Part shown: piece by piece, positions 8,545 through 18,387 of the stretch
Layout of the letters: each line of letters begins with the position of its first letter
Numbering within the stretch: position 1 is the first letter of the stretch
From: a virus
Direction: 5' to 3' (one strand)
Length of the DNA stretch: 48,292 bases
Virus record (IMG/VR): IMGVR_UViG_3300008107_004926
Location: 1-48,292 of that record
Notes under the pieces: model-generated
Told to the model about the DNA's origin: nothing
Seen by the model: only the letters and a program-made list of their open reading frames with translations
Databases searched by the model: none
Made by a program: the position numbers and the translations under genes

Positions 8545-10863
8545 TTATGCGCTGAATGTTGCTCCAGTTGGTAAGATGTTGAAATCAATAACTATAAATT
8601 CTGCAGTCTTTGTTGGTTGTAAGAAAATCTGTCCAGCCATAATGTTTCTATCGATAACATCAGGTGTGTTGTTAGATTCATCCATTACCACATTGAATGC
8701 GTAAAGTCCTTGTCTTTGTTGAATTGCTTCAAAGTAAGGGTTAACAGTGTTTAAGAATCTAGTTCTAGTCTCTGAAGTATTTTGTTCGAATACTAAGAAA
8801 CGAGATGTAGATGCTACGAACTTCTTAACAGTGATAAGTAATCTTCTTACGTTGATTCTATCCAATGCCGATGCTCTATCTTGCAATGTTTTTTGTCCGT
8901 ATGCTACAATACCTTGTCCAGGGAATACAGCGATTGGGTTTACTTTTGCTTCGTATAAAGTATCTCTTTCAGAGTGTGTTAATCTATTCAATACTGAAAC
9001 TGCTCCCGTAATACCACCTCTATTTAAACCTGCTGGTGCGAACCACTCTGCTGCCAATCTATCGTTAGCTGCAAATACTGCTGGTAATAAAGTTGATGGC
9101 GGAACTGAAGTTAATTTGTTTGTATTACCATCTATAGTCTTAACCCAAGGATAGTAAGTTCCAACATAGTTTGAATCTACTAAAGATGCTTCATCAGTTG
9201 CTTGTGTGATTGTATCACCTGCTCCGTTGAAATCAGCGATGTAGAATGCATCTTGTCTAGCTTCTACCATATCAATAACTCTATCAGTTACATTAGAGTG
9301 TAATCTTCTAACGATACCTGGAGTTACTACCATGTTAATATCATATTCATCAGGGTTAGATACCGCTGCGATTGCTTTAGCGTATCCCACCGAACCACTT
9401 GCTATTGAAGTTGAACAATCAAGTCCTTGTGCGTTAGCCGCTGAAATACCTGTTCCTAATGCTGGCTTAATAATTGGATTTAATCCATCAAAACCTTCTT
9501 GGAAATATAAAATCATTTGTCTCTTAGCCATATCCACCGCTGCTGAACCTGTTGGAACATAGCTGAATGGTGAATTGTTAAATGAAAATGCGTTTGAAGT
9601 TCTTCCGGTTACTCCAGTAGGTATTGGTTTTAAGAATTGAGCGTTATCAATTTTGTATGATGTAGATTCTAAATCTAAACCACTAAATTTAATAGTTGAA
9701 GATGTTGTGTTATCTTTAGAACCGGTTGAATATTGAACACCTGGTAATAATGCACCATTTTGTCCATCATCAATTGGAGAATAATATGCTGAGTGTCCAA
9801 ATGGCATTGCTGATATTGGATACGTGCCTTGCTCTTTTACTTCAACTCTAATATATTTTGATTTATTTGAATAATCACCATTTTCAGTAATTTTACCATC
9901 AGAATCAATAGTTACATTTCTATCACCAATTACTCTAGCTATAAAGTTTGGAGAAGCAGGGTCTAAGTTTACATTGTTAAATGTTTCTAAAACTACCTTT
10001 CTTCTATCACTATCACTAAATGCTCTTACAGTTACAGTGAATACAGAATAATCAGTTGAACCATCTTCACCAGCTGCTTTAACACCAGAAATACCGATTT
10101 TGTATTTTGTGTTATAGATTGTTCCATCACCAATTGTGTGGAAACGGAATAAATCGCTTGCCGGGTCTTGTGCACTTCCTGTTTGAGATTGAATCCAAGG
10201 TGTTGAAGCGTGTGTAATATCGTATCTGAAATCTTGTGTTGGGATGGTAACTCTTTGGATACCATAATCAGCTCCACTTAATGTTGCTGCGTAGTTTTCA
10301 AAATATGTGTAAGTATATGCTGCTTTAGTTCCAAATGGAGATTCACCAAATACATCACTAACATCATTTGTTGATGTTGGTAATAAATTTAATGTATAAG
10401 AGCTTCCCATTATACCCGCGTTGTTTATTTCAAAAGATGAACTATCAGATAGTTGGCTTGCTGAAATAGATCCTGTGAATCCTGTAGTTTGATTGTTAGA
10501 ACCCGTAGCGAATAATACTGCAAATATTCTACCATCAATTCCTGTGTTAGTTGCCGAACCAGTAATTCTCAAAGCAAAAGGTTGTGGTTGTCTATAACCA
10601 CCAATACCACCAACTCTTACGATGGTGGCCGTTCCCGCTTCTCTTAAATAGTTTTGAACTGCATATTCTGTGTAATATGTTCCATCGGGTGTTCCGAAGA
10701 TATCTTCGAATTCTGATTGAGTTCTTACGATTGTTGGAATAAATGCCGGTCCTTGCTTAAAAGGTCCAATAAATGCTGCTCCAATTTCACCAACTCCTTG
10801 CGCTAAGAAGGATAGGTCATTTTCTCTTGTAAAAACACCAGGTGATACGATTCTTTCTGCCAT
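8545..10863 (-). CDS. Contractile tail sheath protein
   Basis: 772 residues, comparable to T4 gp18 (659) with a larger variable middle. The N-terminus MAERIVSPGVFTRENDLSF and following GxxGAAFIGPFKQGPAF are typical of sheath subunits, as is the VQNYLREAGTATIVRVGG segment near 70-90. The conserved C-terminal core begins near 600 (KVNPIAVFPGQGIVAYGQKT, then ALDRINVRRLLITVKKFV) and ends with a strand of the hand-shake type (FIVIDFNILPTG). It assembles around the tube and contracts on infection. The middle (about 110-450) is Ser/Thr/Gly-rich and probably makes surface-exposed domains. Its long 5' leader holds a TTG-N18-TATATTTA promoter candidate. Confidence 0.97.
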   Translation of the reverse strand: MAERIVSPGVFTRENDLSFLAQGVGEIGAAFIGPFKQGPAFIPTIVRTQSEFEDIFGTPDGTYYTEYAVQNYLREAGTATIVRVGGIGGYRQPQPFALRITGSATNTGIDGRIFAVLFATGSNNQTTGFTGSISASQLSDSSSFEINNAGIMGSSYTLNLLPTSTNDVSDVFGESPFGTKAAYTYTYFENYAATLSGADYGIQRVTIPTQDFRYDITHASTPWIQSQTGSAQDPASDLFRFHTIGDGTIYNTKYKIGISGVKAAGEDGSTDYSVFTVTVRAFSDSDRRKVVLETFNNVNLDPASPNFIARVIGDRNVTIDSDGKITENGDYSNKSKYIRVEVKEQGTYPISAMPFGHSAYYSPIDDGQNGALLPGVQYSTGSKDNTTSSTIKFSGLDLESTSYKIDNAQFLKPIPTGVTGRTSNAFSFNNSPFSYVPTGSAAVDMAKRQMILYFQEGFDGLNPIIKPALGTGISAANAQGLDCSTSIASGSVGYAKAIAAVSNPDEYDINMVVTPGIVRRLHSNVTDRVIDMVEARQDAFYIADFNGAGDTITQATDEASLVDSNYVGTYYPWVKTIDGNTNKLTSVPPSTLLPAVFAANDRLAAEWFAPAGLNRGGITGAVSVLNRLTHSERDTLYEAKVNPIAVFPGQGIVAYGQKTLQDRASALDRINVRRLLITVKKFVASTSRFLVFEQNTSETRTRFLNTVNPYFEAIQQRQGLYAFNVVMDESNNTPDVIDRNIMAGQIFLQPTKTAEFIVIDFNILPTGATFSA

Positions 10864-10922
10864 TGTTATTTATATATTTGTTATTATATTTTAATTCCGT
10901 GTACTTCCAAACAAAATACACA

Positions 10923-10953
10923 TATAAATATAAGGGAAATCCCCAAAACACAA
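10923..10953 (-). promoter_or_regulatory. Promoter candidate for tail sheath
   Basis: On the minus strand TTG (10951-10953) is followed after 18 nt by TATATTTATA (10923-10932). The ATG of the sheath gene is about 60 nt downstream, giving one of the longest leaders in the window. The layout resembles the Bacteroidota TTG/TAnnTTTG promoter with the last G replaced by A. Confidence 0.55.
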
Positions 10954-11010
10954 TTTTTTTTCAAAATATCGTATTGGGAATCTATTAGTATTATTTAGTG
11001 TATCCTATTC

Positions 11011-11376
11011 TTAAGATTCGGTTGTTTCTTCTTCAGTCACAGTCTCTTCCCAAGGTAATCCATATACAAAGTTAGTAGCGTAATCCTTTTGAATATCTAT
11101 ATTATAGGTTAATCCATTAACTATATTTGTTACCTCTTCACTACCAAGTTGATTCTTAACCCAATCAACTAATTGAGCTTCAGTTAGGTTTTCAAATTGT
11201 GTAAACTCAGCTGCATTAGTATCAACCGTACTTAAATCATCACAAACAGTTACAACATCTTGTGCAGCTGCTGTAAAAATACCATCTATAACTTCACACT
11301 TCCAATACACTCTTGTAACGATACCATTTACAATGTGTCTTTCTAATTGTCTGATTGTCCAATTTATTTGAGCCAT
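11011..11376 (-). CDS. Small phage protein of unknown function, acidic C-terminus
   Basis: 121 residues. The start MAQINWTIRQLERHIVNG followed by VYWKCEVIDG resembles a type of small protein I know from many T4-like phages near head or tail genes, whose function is not established. The last dozen residues are Glu/Thr-rich (EETVTEEETTES). It stands alone between the enzyme island and the sheath, with a box of its own upstream and the sheath promoter after it, so it is probably a single-gene unit expressed late. A virion or scaffolding role is possible but only by position. Confidence 0.75.
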   Translation of the reverse strand: MAQINWTIRQLERHIVNGIVTRVYWKCEVIDGIFTAAAQDVVTVCDDLSTVDTNAAEFTQFENLTEAQLVDWVKNQLGSEEVTNIVNGLTYNIDIQKDYATNFVYGLPWEETVTEEETTES

Positions 11377-11393
11377 ATTATTCTATTTGTATA

Positions 11394-11403
11394 TATAAAT
11401 ATC
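11394..11403 (-). promoter_or_regulatory. GATATTTATA box ahead of the 121-residue protein
   Basis: The minus strand reads GATATTTATA, 17 nt upstream of the ATG at 11376, in the 30-nt gap after the carbamoyltransferase stop. It differs from the common TATATTTATA at the first base. Confidence 0.4.
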
Positions 11404-11406
11404 AAA

Positions 11407-13092
11407 TTATTTGTAAACAATATAATTACCCAAAACCAACACATCCATTTCCGTATCGTAGAAGGTTTCCAGAGCATCCTCTGGCGTTAAAACCATAGTT
11501 TTATCCTTTACATTAAATGATGTATTCAAAAGTATTGGATATCCACTTAACTTTTCATATTTTCGTAGTAATCTGTATATTCTATTGTTTGATGTAGTAA
11601 ATATGGTTTGAATTCTTGCCGTTCCATCCACATGAGTTACAGCTCCTAATGTTTTCTGATATTCCGTTCTAACATTAACCACTTGATTCATATATGGGAC
11701 ATCTCCATTGGTTTCGAAGTATTTATCTTGCACATCTTGCAATACCATAGGTGCAAATGGTCTAAATCCTTCCCTCTTTTTAATCACTCTATTGATTTTA
11801 TCTTTCATTTCCGCTTTTAGAGGTGATGCAAGGATTGAACGATTACCCAAAGCCCTAGCACCAAACTCAATACTTCCATAAAACCAACCAACTACCTTTT
11901 CATTATGTAGTTCTTCAGCTACTTTACTCAATAAGTCCTCTTCACTACTATATCTTACAATTTTAGATGGATTTATTGTTTCCACAACCTTACCATATCC
12001 ATATTCAGGTCCCAAAAATGGATTTCTAGTAACCTTTCCTTTAAAAGTATCATCAGTTTGGATAAGATAATTGATACATGCTCCAATAGAAGAACCTGCA
12101 TCAGATGGTGCAGATGGTATCCATAGTTTTTTGTAATTTGTGTTTTTAGTTATCTTACCATTTGCCGTTCCATTATATGCACATCCACCACTTAAACACA
12201 AATTTGTGTTTTTACTTTGAGAACTTATATGATTTAGGATAGCAAAGAAAACATCCTCATACACTTGCTGAACTGCGTATGCCAAATCTTCGTGTTCTGC
12301 GGTAATTGGTTCATGCGAATCTCTAGGTAGGATACCCAAATGTTCAATTAACTTATGATTAAACATTAATTTATCATCTCTATCCCAACAAAACTTATCC
12401 ATATCACAATTTAACCTACCAGCCCCAAATCTAACTAAAGATCCTACTAATTTGGTGTATTTACTTTTAGAACCATATGATGCCAACCCCATTACTTTAT
12501 ATTCTCCCTCATTTGGTTTGAATCCTAAATAAGATGTCATAGCTGAATAGAATAATCCCAAAGAATGTGGGTATTGTGCTAAACTTTTGTATTTTATTCC
12601 CTTTTCTTTATGTAATCCATAAGATATAGTATCAATCTCACCAACACCATCAATTGAAATTACATCCGACTCTAAAAAATCAGACGTGGCTACAGAATAG
12701 TATAAATGTGATTTATGATGTTCTGAATAAAACACATTATCGGATATTGTTTTGAGTAATTTGTGTATTTTTACTTTGTTTGATGTTATTTCAACCAAAG
12801 ATTTGGATACATGAATTGGTGCTTTAAAAAAGTTTGTTTTAAAATTATCCCAAACTCTTTTAAATTTTAATTTAGGTTCTTCATAATAACAAACCGCATG
12901 TATATTTTCTTTACTAAGTTTATATTTCGTTAAAATATACTCTATAGTATTGTTTGGGAATGAACTATCATGCTTTATTCCACTAAATCTTTCTTCTTCA
13001 CAAGCAAACATCAATTTACCATTTTTAAATAGACATGCTGATGAATCGTGGTAAAATGCTGAAACTCCTATTATGTATATATCTTTATTCAT
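11407..13092 (-). CDS. Carbamoyltransferase (NodU/CmcH/TobZ type)
   Basis: 561 residues, full length for the family (about 550-600). The N-terminal actin-like fold starts IYIIGVSAFYHDSSACLFKN and contains EEERFSGIKHD near 35. HHKSHLYYS near 125 is the conserved His-rich metal/substrate motif, and LSGGCAYNGTANGKI near 300 matches the GGCALN element. The C-terminal domain begins with FGARALGNRSILASP near 410 and EGFRPFAPMV. These enzymes use carbamoyl phosphate and ATP to carbamoylate hydroxyls of sugars or antibiotics. It is the last gene of the island and overlaps the preceding gene by 8 nt, so O-carbamoylation of a glycan is the natural guess. The acceptor is unknown. Confidence 0.92.
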   Translation of the reverse strand: MNKDIYIIGVSAFYHDSSACLFKNGKLMFACEEERFSGIKHDSSFPNNTIEYILTKYKLSKENIHAVCYYEEPKLKFKRVWDNFKTNFFKAPIHVSKSLVEITSNKVKIHKLLKTISDNVFYSEHHKSHLYYSVATSDFLESDVISIDGVGEIDTISYGLHKEKGIKYKSLAQYPHSLGLFYSAMTSYLGFKPNEGEYKVMGLASYGSKSKYTKLVGSLVRFGAGRLNCDMDKFCWDRDDKLMFNHKLIEHLGILPRDSHEPITAEHEDLAYAVQQVYEDVFFAILNHISSQSKNTNLCLSGGCAYNGTANGKITKNTNYKKLWIPSAPSDAGSSIGACINYLIQTDDTFKGKVTRNPFLGPEYGYGKVVETINPSKIVRYSSEEDLLSKVAEELHNEKVVGWFYGSIEFGARALGNRSILASPLKAEMKDKINRVIKKREGFRPFAPMVLQDVQDKYFETNGDVPYMNQVVNVRTEYQKTLGAVTHVDGTARIQTIFTTSNNRIYRLLRKYEKLSGYPILLNTSFNVKDKTMVLTPEDALETFYDTEMDVLVLGNYIVYK

Positions 13093-13942
13093 ATTTGTAT
13101 TTTAATAAACTATCAAACCAAATTTTTTCAGGAGTTATTTGCTCTGAATATAAATAATTGTATATATCACAATATAATAATAAATCTACATAGAAAATTG
13201 AACTCATAAGTTCATCATACTTTAACATTGATTTTTTAATAATTTTCTTAAATACAGACGCAGTTTGATTAAATTTATATTTTGATTCTGAGTTAGTTAA
13301 TGTTAAATCGTATTTATTTACTAAATAATCGTATATATTTTCTTTATCTATATCCAAAATTTTTATTTTAGTTTTATCAATATTTGAATTAAAAAGTAAT
13401 TTATTGTAAAAAAATAAATTCATATTTTTATGTCCCTTTCTATACTCTATAATATTTTCTACATTTGAAAACCATTCATCTATCATATTTTCTACAATAA
13501 AAAACATCACATTATATGTAAAAATATCCCAGTTTAAATCTAAAATATTCCACCATTCTTCATTACCATTTAAGATGTTAACTTTATTAAATTCATAAAA
13601 TTGATTAAGTTCTTCTTTATTTGGGTATTTTTCTAATATTTCTATAATATGAGGTGAACTCATACTAAAATTATTAAAAATCACATCCTGCATTACACCT
13701 GTTGTGAATTTATTTATTGGATCTCTCATTAAAAAAATAAAATCAGTATTAGATTTATTTTCTAGCAATAAATTCCAATCATTTGTAAATGAATTCACAT
13801 CAAATGATAATTCATCATCATATTTAGGTATTGTAAAATTTAATTGATTAATATCAACAGTATTTTTTTCATTTTTGTAAATCTCATTTTCAGGAACATC
13901 TCTTAATCCCTCATTATGTAAAAATAATTGATAAGCCCACAT
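13085..13942 (-). CDS. Unknown protein, weakly sulfotransferase-like
   Basis: 285 residues, rich in Asn, Lys, Ile and aromatic residues. The segment FIFLMRDPINKFTTGVMQDV near 90-110 resembles the RDPxxRF motif that contacts the 3'-phosphate of PAPS in sulfotransferases. The N-terminal P-loop-like PKTGTS motif, which should be near the start, is absent. The frame is open only 13 codons upstream of the ATG (reading LHYYG just before Met) and no other start is visible there. It is therefore either a degenerate or N-terminally shortened sulfotransferase-like protein, or an unrelated family. It overlaps the carbamoyltransferase by 8 nt. Confidence 0.6.
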   Translation of the reverse strand: MWAYQLFLHNEGLRDVPENEIYKNEKNTVDINQLNFTIPKYDDELSFDVNSFTNDWNLLLENKSNTDFIFLMRDPINKFTTGVMQDVIFNNFSMSSPHIIEILEKYPNKEELNQFYEFNKVNILNGNEEWWNILDLNWDIFTYNVMFFIVENMIDEWFSNVENIIEYRKGHKNMNLFFYNKLLFNSNIDKTKIKILDIDKENIYDYLVNKYDLTLTNSESKYKFNQTASVFKKIIKKSMLKYDELMSSIFYVDLLLYCDIYNYLYSEQITPEKIWFDSLLKYKYE

Positions 13943-13971
13943 CCCGTAATAATGTAATTCTAGTATTTTGA

Positions 13972-14697
13972 TTAATATTGTTCATTTATTTCTTTTATTA
14001 AAAATTGTGCCCATTCCTTATGAGCTTCTTTTGTTGGATGATTGCGTGGTAAAACCCCCTCTCCCATAAATTTTATATAATCATACATATTACCAAATGT
14101 AAATTCATCTGGTAATTGTGACCATAACGAATGTAAATCTAACTGAAAATGCGGTTTACCATAATTATCTATTAAATCAGTTGGTTCTTTTGGGAGTTTG
14201 TATTCGTAAAAACTATTGAAGAAATAATATGATATATTGTGTTTTTCTAAAAACGCAGATAAAGAAATAATATGATTAAATGTTCTGATATATGATGGTA
14301 TATCCGAAGTTTGGTTTAAAACAAATTGATCTTCAGTTGTCCTATCTTTATCAGGCTCACCCCATTTATCATATCCAACCCACAATCTTTCTTGTTGGTA
14401 TTTATTGCCATCCCACCATTCAAATCGAGTAGGAGCAGTCCAACCTATCACTACTATAAGATTAGATGCAGATACCCATCCCACATCTTCACTCCATACA
14501 ACTCCATTTTTTAACCAATGGGAAACATCTCGTATGGTATGTCTGTAAATGTAATCATTCGATACTCCTGCAGATGCGTTGTTACAATCCATCAAACCCA
14601 ATTTCTTAGAAATATGATGTGAAAATCTTTCTATTTTTTTATTTTCTAATTCAGCTCCCCACACTACAGAATCACCGTGACTATATAATACTTGCAT
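13972..14697 (-). CDS. SGNH-like hydrolase/esterase paralogue 1
   Basis: 241 residues. HGDSVVWG places the presumed nucleophile at Ser10. The second block reads NASAGVSNDYIY. A hydrophobic strand then leads to IGWTAPTRFEWW near 83, where classical SGNH enzymes have GxND. NHPTKEAHKEW near 219 supplies the C-terminal His. SGNH proteins hydrolyse or transfer acyl groups, often O-acetyl on glycans; activity here is unproven. It overlaps the preceding SGNH gene by 17 nt and belongs to a tandem set of three (13972-16454). Confidence 0.75.
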   Translation of the reverse strand: MQVLYSHGDSVVWGAELENKKIERFSHHISKKLGLMDCNNASAGVSNDYIYRHTIRDVSHWLKNGVVWSEDVGWVSASNLIVVIGWTAPTRFEWWDGNKYQQERLWVGYDKWGEPDKDRTTEDQFVLNQTSDIPSYIRTFNHIISLSAFLEKHNISYYFFNSFYEYKLPKEPTDLIDNYGKPHFQLDLHSLWSQLPDEFTFGNMYDYIKFMGEGVLPRNHPTKEAHKEWAQFLIKEINEQY

Positions 14698-15538
14698 CTT
14701 TTAATATTTTTCTTTTTACTATTTCCGAATATACCAATTCAGCTATAATTTTATATCCTATTCTATTTGGATGCGGACCATCTTGATTTTTTTCTACATT
14801 AATTATATCATCTTCCCAAACAGAATAACCAAGTTTTTTAGTATCTATTTTTTTTGATTCATCCAACAAATACTCCTGAAAACTATAATCTGGCATTATC
14901 CAATGTTCCAATTTTATTTGATTATGAAAGGAAATAGTTTTTGATAAATTTTGTTCGAATGCATTAGTGAATAAATAAGATACTCCCAATTTTTCAAAAT
15001 AAATTTGTAAATTACAAATATAATTCATATTCATTTCATATAGTAAATCATAATCAAATCGATTTACAATATAATCCATATATACATCGTGTGTTATATC
15101 TTTTATGTTTTCGTTTTCTATACTTTCAATCCAATTTAATTTATCATTCATAAAGCCCTTCTTATAATGCATAAAAACTGCATTTGAATAGCTGGTGAAT
15201 CCATCAACACCATGTTGTGTATATAAAAAATGCAATGGTTGTCTTATAATTGATGATAATGATGTTATAACTAAATCACCTGATTGGATTTCACCATTCC
15301 ATATAGATTGTATAATTTCTTTATAAATTTCATCATTAGAGTAACCACAAATTCCTTTATTTTTTACAATAAAATTATTTCCAACCAAAGATTGAAGTTG
15401 ACCTGGCCAAGAATATTTGTTTTTTTCAGTATCCCAATCTTTATCATACTTATCAGCCGAAGGTATGGCACCCATACCAGGCGCCCACTCAACCCCTATA
15501 CCATCTGTCCAACTATCTCCAAAACAATGTATTTTCAT
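14681..15538 (-). CDS. SGNH-like hydrolase/esterase paralogue 2
   Basis: 285 residues. CFGDSWTDGIG gives Ser9 as presumed nucleophile, the second block is NKGICGYSNDEI, and the third is ITSLSSIIRQP near 88, with the Ser-x3-Arg pattern shared by all nine paralogues. The C-terminal block DGPHPNRIGYKI near 262 has the best DxxH catalytic pair of this subset. This is the closest of the three neighbours to a textbook GDSL enzyme. It starts 4 nt after the stop of the preceding paralogue, and its end overlaps the next gene by 17 nt, so translation is probably coupled. Confidence 0.82.
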   Translation of the reverse strand: MKIHCFGDSWTDGIGVEWAPGMGAIPSADKYDKDWDTEKNKYSWPGQLQSLVGNNFIVKNKGICGYSNDEIYKEIIQSIWNGEIQSGDLVITSLSSIIRQPLHFLYTQHGVDGFTSYSNAVFMHYKKGFMNDKLNWIESIENENIKDITHDVYMDYIVNRFDYDLLYEMNMNYICNLQIYFEKLGVSYLFTNAFEQNLSKTISFHNQIKLEHWIMPDYSFQEYLLDESKKIDTKKLGYSVWEDDIINVEKNQDGPHPNRIGYKIIAELVYSEIVKRKILKDASII

Positions 15539-15542
15539 AACT

Positions 15543-16454
15543 TTAGTTAATATTTAAATTCTTTAGTAATTCCGTTTTAATAAATTTTTCCATCATTTGA
15601 GGTGATGGGTGCCCCCAACCATTTGGTTGTATTTTTAGATATTCACTATATGATAATCCGTTTGATTCCTGAAATGGTAAAATATCTTCACAATTATCAA
15701 TTGTCCATTCTAATAAACCATTATAGTTTTTATAATGCCAATGTAGTTTGCTATCAATTGGTAATTCGTTAATATATGGTTTAAGAATCTCATGCTTATC
15801 AAACCATATTGTTTTTGTTGGTATATCCGAATTGTTTTCAGGTGCTCCAAATAAAACTTCTCTGGCTTCGTATGAATATGGATTCCTCATACTCATATAA
15901 TTATGTTGAATTCCGTTTTTGTCACAAAATAATACCAAATGAGACCAGGCCTCTAACCAACTGATTGTTTGATTAAGAATGTTATCCCAATTTACTTCCA
16001 ACTCCCAATACTTTACTGCGTTATCAATACCCAACCCAGCTAAAGCATCATCCGGCGGTGCATATCCACCCGTTAAAAAGAATAACGCATTTTCCTCTCT
16101 CCAATTTTCCCAATACATAAGTGTATGAGCTTTTTCAATAATTTCTATAGGATTATTATTAGTAATGTATATAGATTGTCTAGTTGGGTCTGACCATTGG
16201 ATGATTGTATGTATATCTTTTACATCAACTCCTTCCTTAATCAATTTTTTTATCCAATAAAAGATAATTCTACACATCGAAACGTTATCGTTTGTAGCTC
16301 CACCCAAATTATACACCAATACATCATCACCCAACTCTTTTTGTAAGTAATATGGCCAAGAATATCTATCCTCTGGTCCTTGATTGAATGGTGCATCGGG
16401 ATTAAACCTAACATTCTTTGTAAATGAGCAACCCGTGCATAATATATGTTTCAT
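15543..16454 (-). CDS. SGNH-like protein paralogue 3 (GCS variant)
   Basis: 303 residues. The nucleophile block is TGCSFTKN (Ser10), Cys replacing the Asp of GDS. Block two is NLGGATNDNV and block three IQWSDPTRQSIYI near 97. The C-terminal His lies in GWGHPSPQMMEKF near 282, with no Asp three residues before it. The insert between blocks is Trp-rich (several WENW/WLEAW-type segments), suggesting a carbohydrate-binding surface. It lies between the B12-type radical SAM gene and the other two SGNH genes. Confidence 0.72.
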   Translation of the reverse strand: MKHILCTGCSFTKNVRFNPDAPFNQGPEDRYSWPYYLQKELGDDVLVYNLGGATNDNVSMCRIIFYWIKKLIKEGVDVKDIHTIIQWSDPTRQSIYITNNNPIEIIEKAHTLMYWENWREENALFFLTGGYAPPDDALAGLGIDNAVKYWELEVNWDNILNQTISWLEAWSHLVLFCDKNGIQHNYMSMRNPYSYEAREVLFGAPENNSDIPTKTIWFDKHEILKPYINELPIDSKLHWHYKNYNGLLEWTIDNCEDILPFQESNGLSYSEYLKIQPNGWGHPSPQMMEKFIKTELLKNLNIN

Positions 16455-16458
16455 AATC

Positions 16459-18384
16459 CTATTTTATCGTTTCTAAAAAGTTTTTACCAAAACTTCTTCT
16501 TCTTGCAAAGAATAAGCTCTCCATAAACCATGCCAAATCCTTACTTCTAATTGGGTCATGCGGATATGTTATTTTTATAGTAGTTTCTTCTTCTTTCAAT
16601 TGGGAATCCATATCTATAATATATTCCAATAAATTATAATTCATATTAAATGAATAATCTATTAAATTTCTTTGCTCAGCTACCACACATTTGTTTAACA
16701 TTAGTAAATCCTGTGTAATATCTGATGGTAATTCGTATGTATCAATAAATCTACCCAATAAATCATACATATGTTCATACTTCTCATCGGAATGAACTCT
16801 AAATAGGGTTCTATATTGATTTGTAGATGCGTTTATACGAACCGGCCCTACTATAGTATCAATTCTCTCACCTTTATCAAACCAATTCATCATAATCTCA
16901 CTAAGAGTATTCTCTTCCTCTTTCCAAAATGAATCCGATTTCAAAAACTCTCTAAATTTAGTATAAAATTCCTTATATGTATCACCTTTATACTTTCTAA
17001 TGAATCTGGCAGCTATTTGAGAAAATCCACCCGTATGCCACGTTATTAAAAACCAAGATAACTTATAAGCCTCTATCATTTCATCAATATCCATAGTAGA
17101 TGTTGATACAACTATCTCACTATGTTCAGGTGCTTCATCATCCGAAGCATTGGGGAAATAATCATACACATATTGTCCTCTAATTGTGTGAGATTCTCTT
17201 TGTGATAGATTCATTTCCGCATTTTCCAATATTTGAGCCTGCCATGCTTCGATACTATCATGCTGTCCTACTTCTAACACACCAAACATCGTATCTGTCC
17301 AACTTTCTAATGTTTCGCCTGGCAATCCAATGATTAATTCGGTGTTTAGAGGAACTCCCATCATCCTACACTCTTCAAATATATCTGATATCTTATTAAT
17401 ACCTAAATTATTCCTTTTAATAGTCTTTAAAGTGTTATCATCTAATGATTGTAAACTGATTGTTAATCCATTATTGAAGTGTCCACTATTAATTAACTTT
17501 TTAGCTATTGCAACTACTTCGGATTTTTGATTTTTAGCCCAACTCCATCCCGTTCTATATGGATAACCCGTCCTTTTCTGAACTTCTATTAGTTTATCCA
17601 CAATCATATTATCCCTTTCAACGAATATACCAAAGTTTGCATCAGCTACATCCAAATAACCTATCTTATTATCAGCCATCCACTCTAATTCGTGAAATAC
17701 TCTAGTCAAACCAAATTGTTTTACCTTACTATAAGTTAAAGAACCCCAATCACAAAAGGTGCACTTATATGGACACCCTCTATTGGTTTCCAATGTTCCA
17801 TTCCATTCGTTTTCCAATGGCATTATATCATCAAATACACCCGTTAGATATGGAGATGGAACATCATCCAATGTTTCAATACGAAGGGCGTTTCCGGTAT
17901 TTAAAACCTCACCATTTACGTTAATAAGTAAGCCGGGTATTAAATCATACCATCTACCTATTACTCTACTTTCTAAAACGTTTGTGAATATAAACTCACC
18001 TTCACTTTTAACAATCAAATCCGCAAATGGCATCCATTTAGTAAAGATTTCGGAATCCGTAATTGGTGGTTCTGGTCCTCCAAATATTACCAATACGTTT
18101 GGATTGATTTCTTTTATCTTTTTAGCCAATGTAAAGTTATAATTACGATTCCATACATAAGTTGAAAATGCAACTATATCCATTTTAGATAATTCGGTGG
18201 CCAATTCATTTATTGGTTCTCTATTATAGATTATTCTATGAAGTCTAATACCATCTCTAACCAAATCATTAGTTTGAGCATGTGCCCACAATAAACCACA
18301 ACTATATGGTAAATATGCAGCTATTCCACCAGGCCCTTGTCTGAAATTTGGTTGAACGAACGATATTTGTAACTTATTAATCAA
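16459..18384 (-). CDS. Radical SAM enzyme with B12-binding-type domain
   Basis: 641 residues. Residues 1-150 form a Rossmann-like B12-binding type domain (VLVIFGGPEPPITDSEIF near 97-114); the DxHxxG cobalamin motif is not visible. NRGCPYKCTFCDWG carries the 4Fe-4S triad Cys204, Cys208 and Cys211. GLPGETLESW near 340 is the typical radical SAM strand with its Gly-rich turn. A 230-residue C-terminal extension follows. Class B enzymes of this kind methylate unreactive carbons or rearrange sugars and antibiotics. It lies 3 nt after the aminotransferase gene, so a sugar-nucleotide substrate is plausible; MiaB-like or hopanoid-type roles are less likely in this context. Confidence 0.9.
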   Translation of the reverse strand: MINKLQISFVQPNFRQGPGGIAAYLPYSCGLLWAHAQTNDLVRDGIRLHRIIYNREPINELATELSKMDIVAFSTYVWNRNYNFTLAKKIKEINPNVLVIFGGPEPPITDSEIFTKWMPFADLIVKSEGEFIFTNVLESRVIGRWYDLIPGLLINVNGEVLNTGNALRIETLDDVPSPYLTGVFDDIMPLENEWNGTLETNRGCPYKCTFCDWGSLTYSKVKQFGLTRVFHELEWMADNKIGYLDVADANFGIFVERDNMIVDKLIEVQKRTGYPYRTGWSWAKNQKSEVVAIAKKLINSGHFNNGLTISLQSLDDNTLKTIKRNNLGINKISDIFEECRMMGVPLNTELIIGLPGETLESWTDTMFGVLEVGQHDSIEAWQAQILENAEMNLSQRESHTIRGQYVYDYFPNASDDEAPEHSEIVVSTSTMDIDEMIEAYKLSWFLITWHTGGFSQIAARFIRKYKGDTYKEFYTKFREFLKSDSFWKEEENTLSEIMMNWFDKGERIDTIVGPVRINASTNQYRTLFRVHSDEKYEHMYDLLGRFIDTYELPSDITQDLLMLNKCVVAEQRNLIDYSFNMNYNLLEYIIDMDSQLKEEETTIKITYPHDPIRSKDLAWFMESLFFARRRSFGKNFLETIK

Positions 18385-18387
18385 AAC

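Noticed and set aside
10032-10277. Minus-strand frame inside the sheath gene
   Set aside because: Overlaps the sheath in another frame and has no independent signal.
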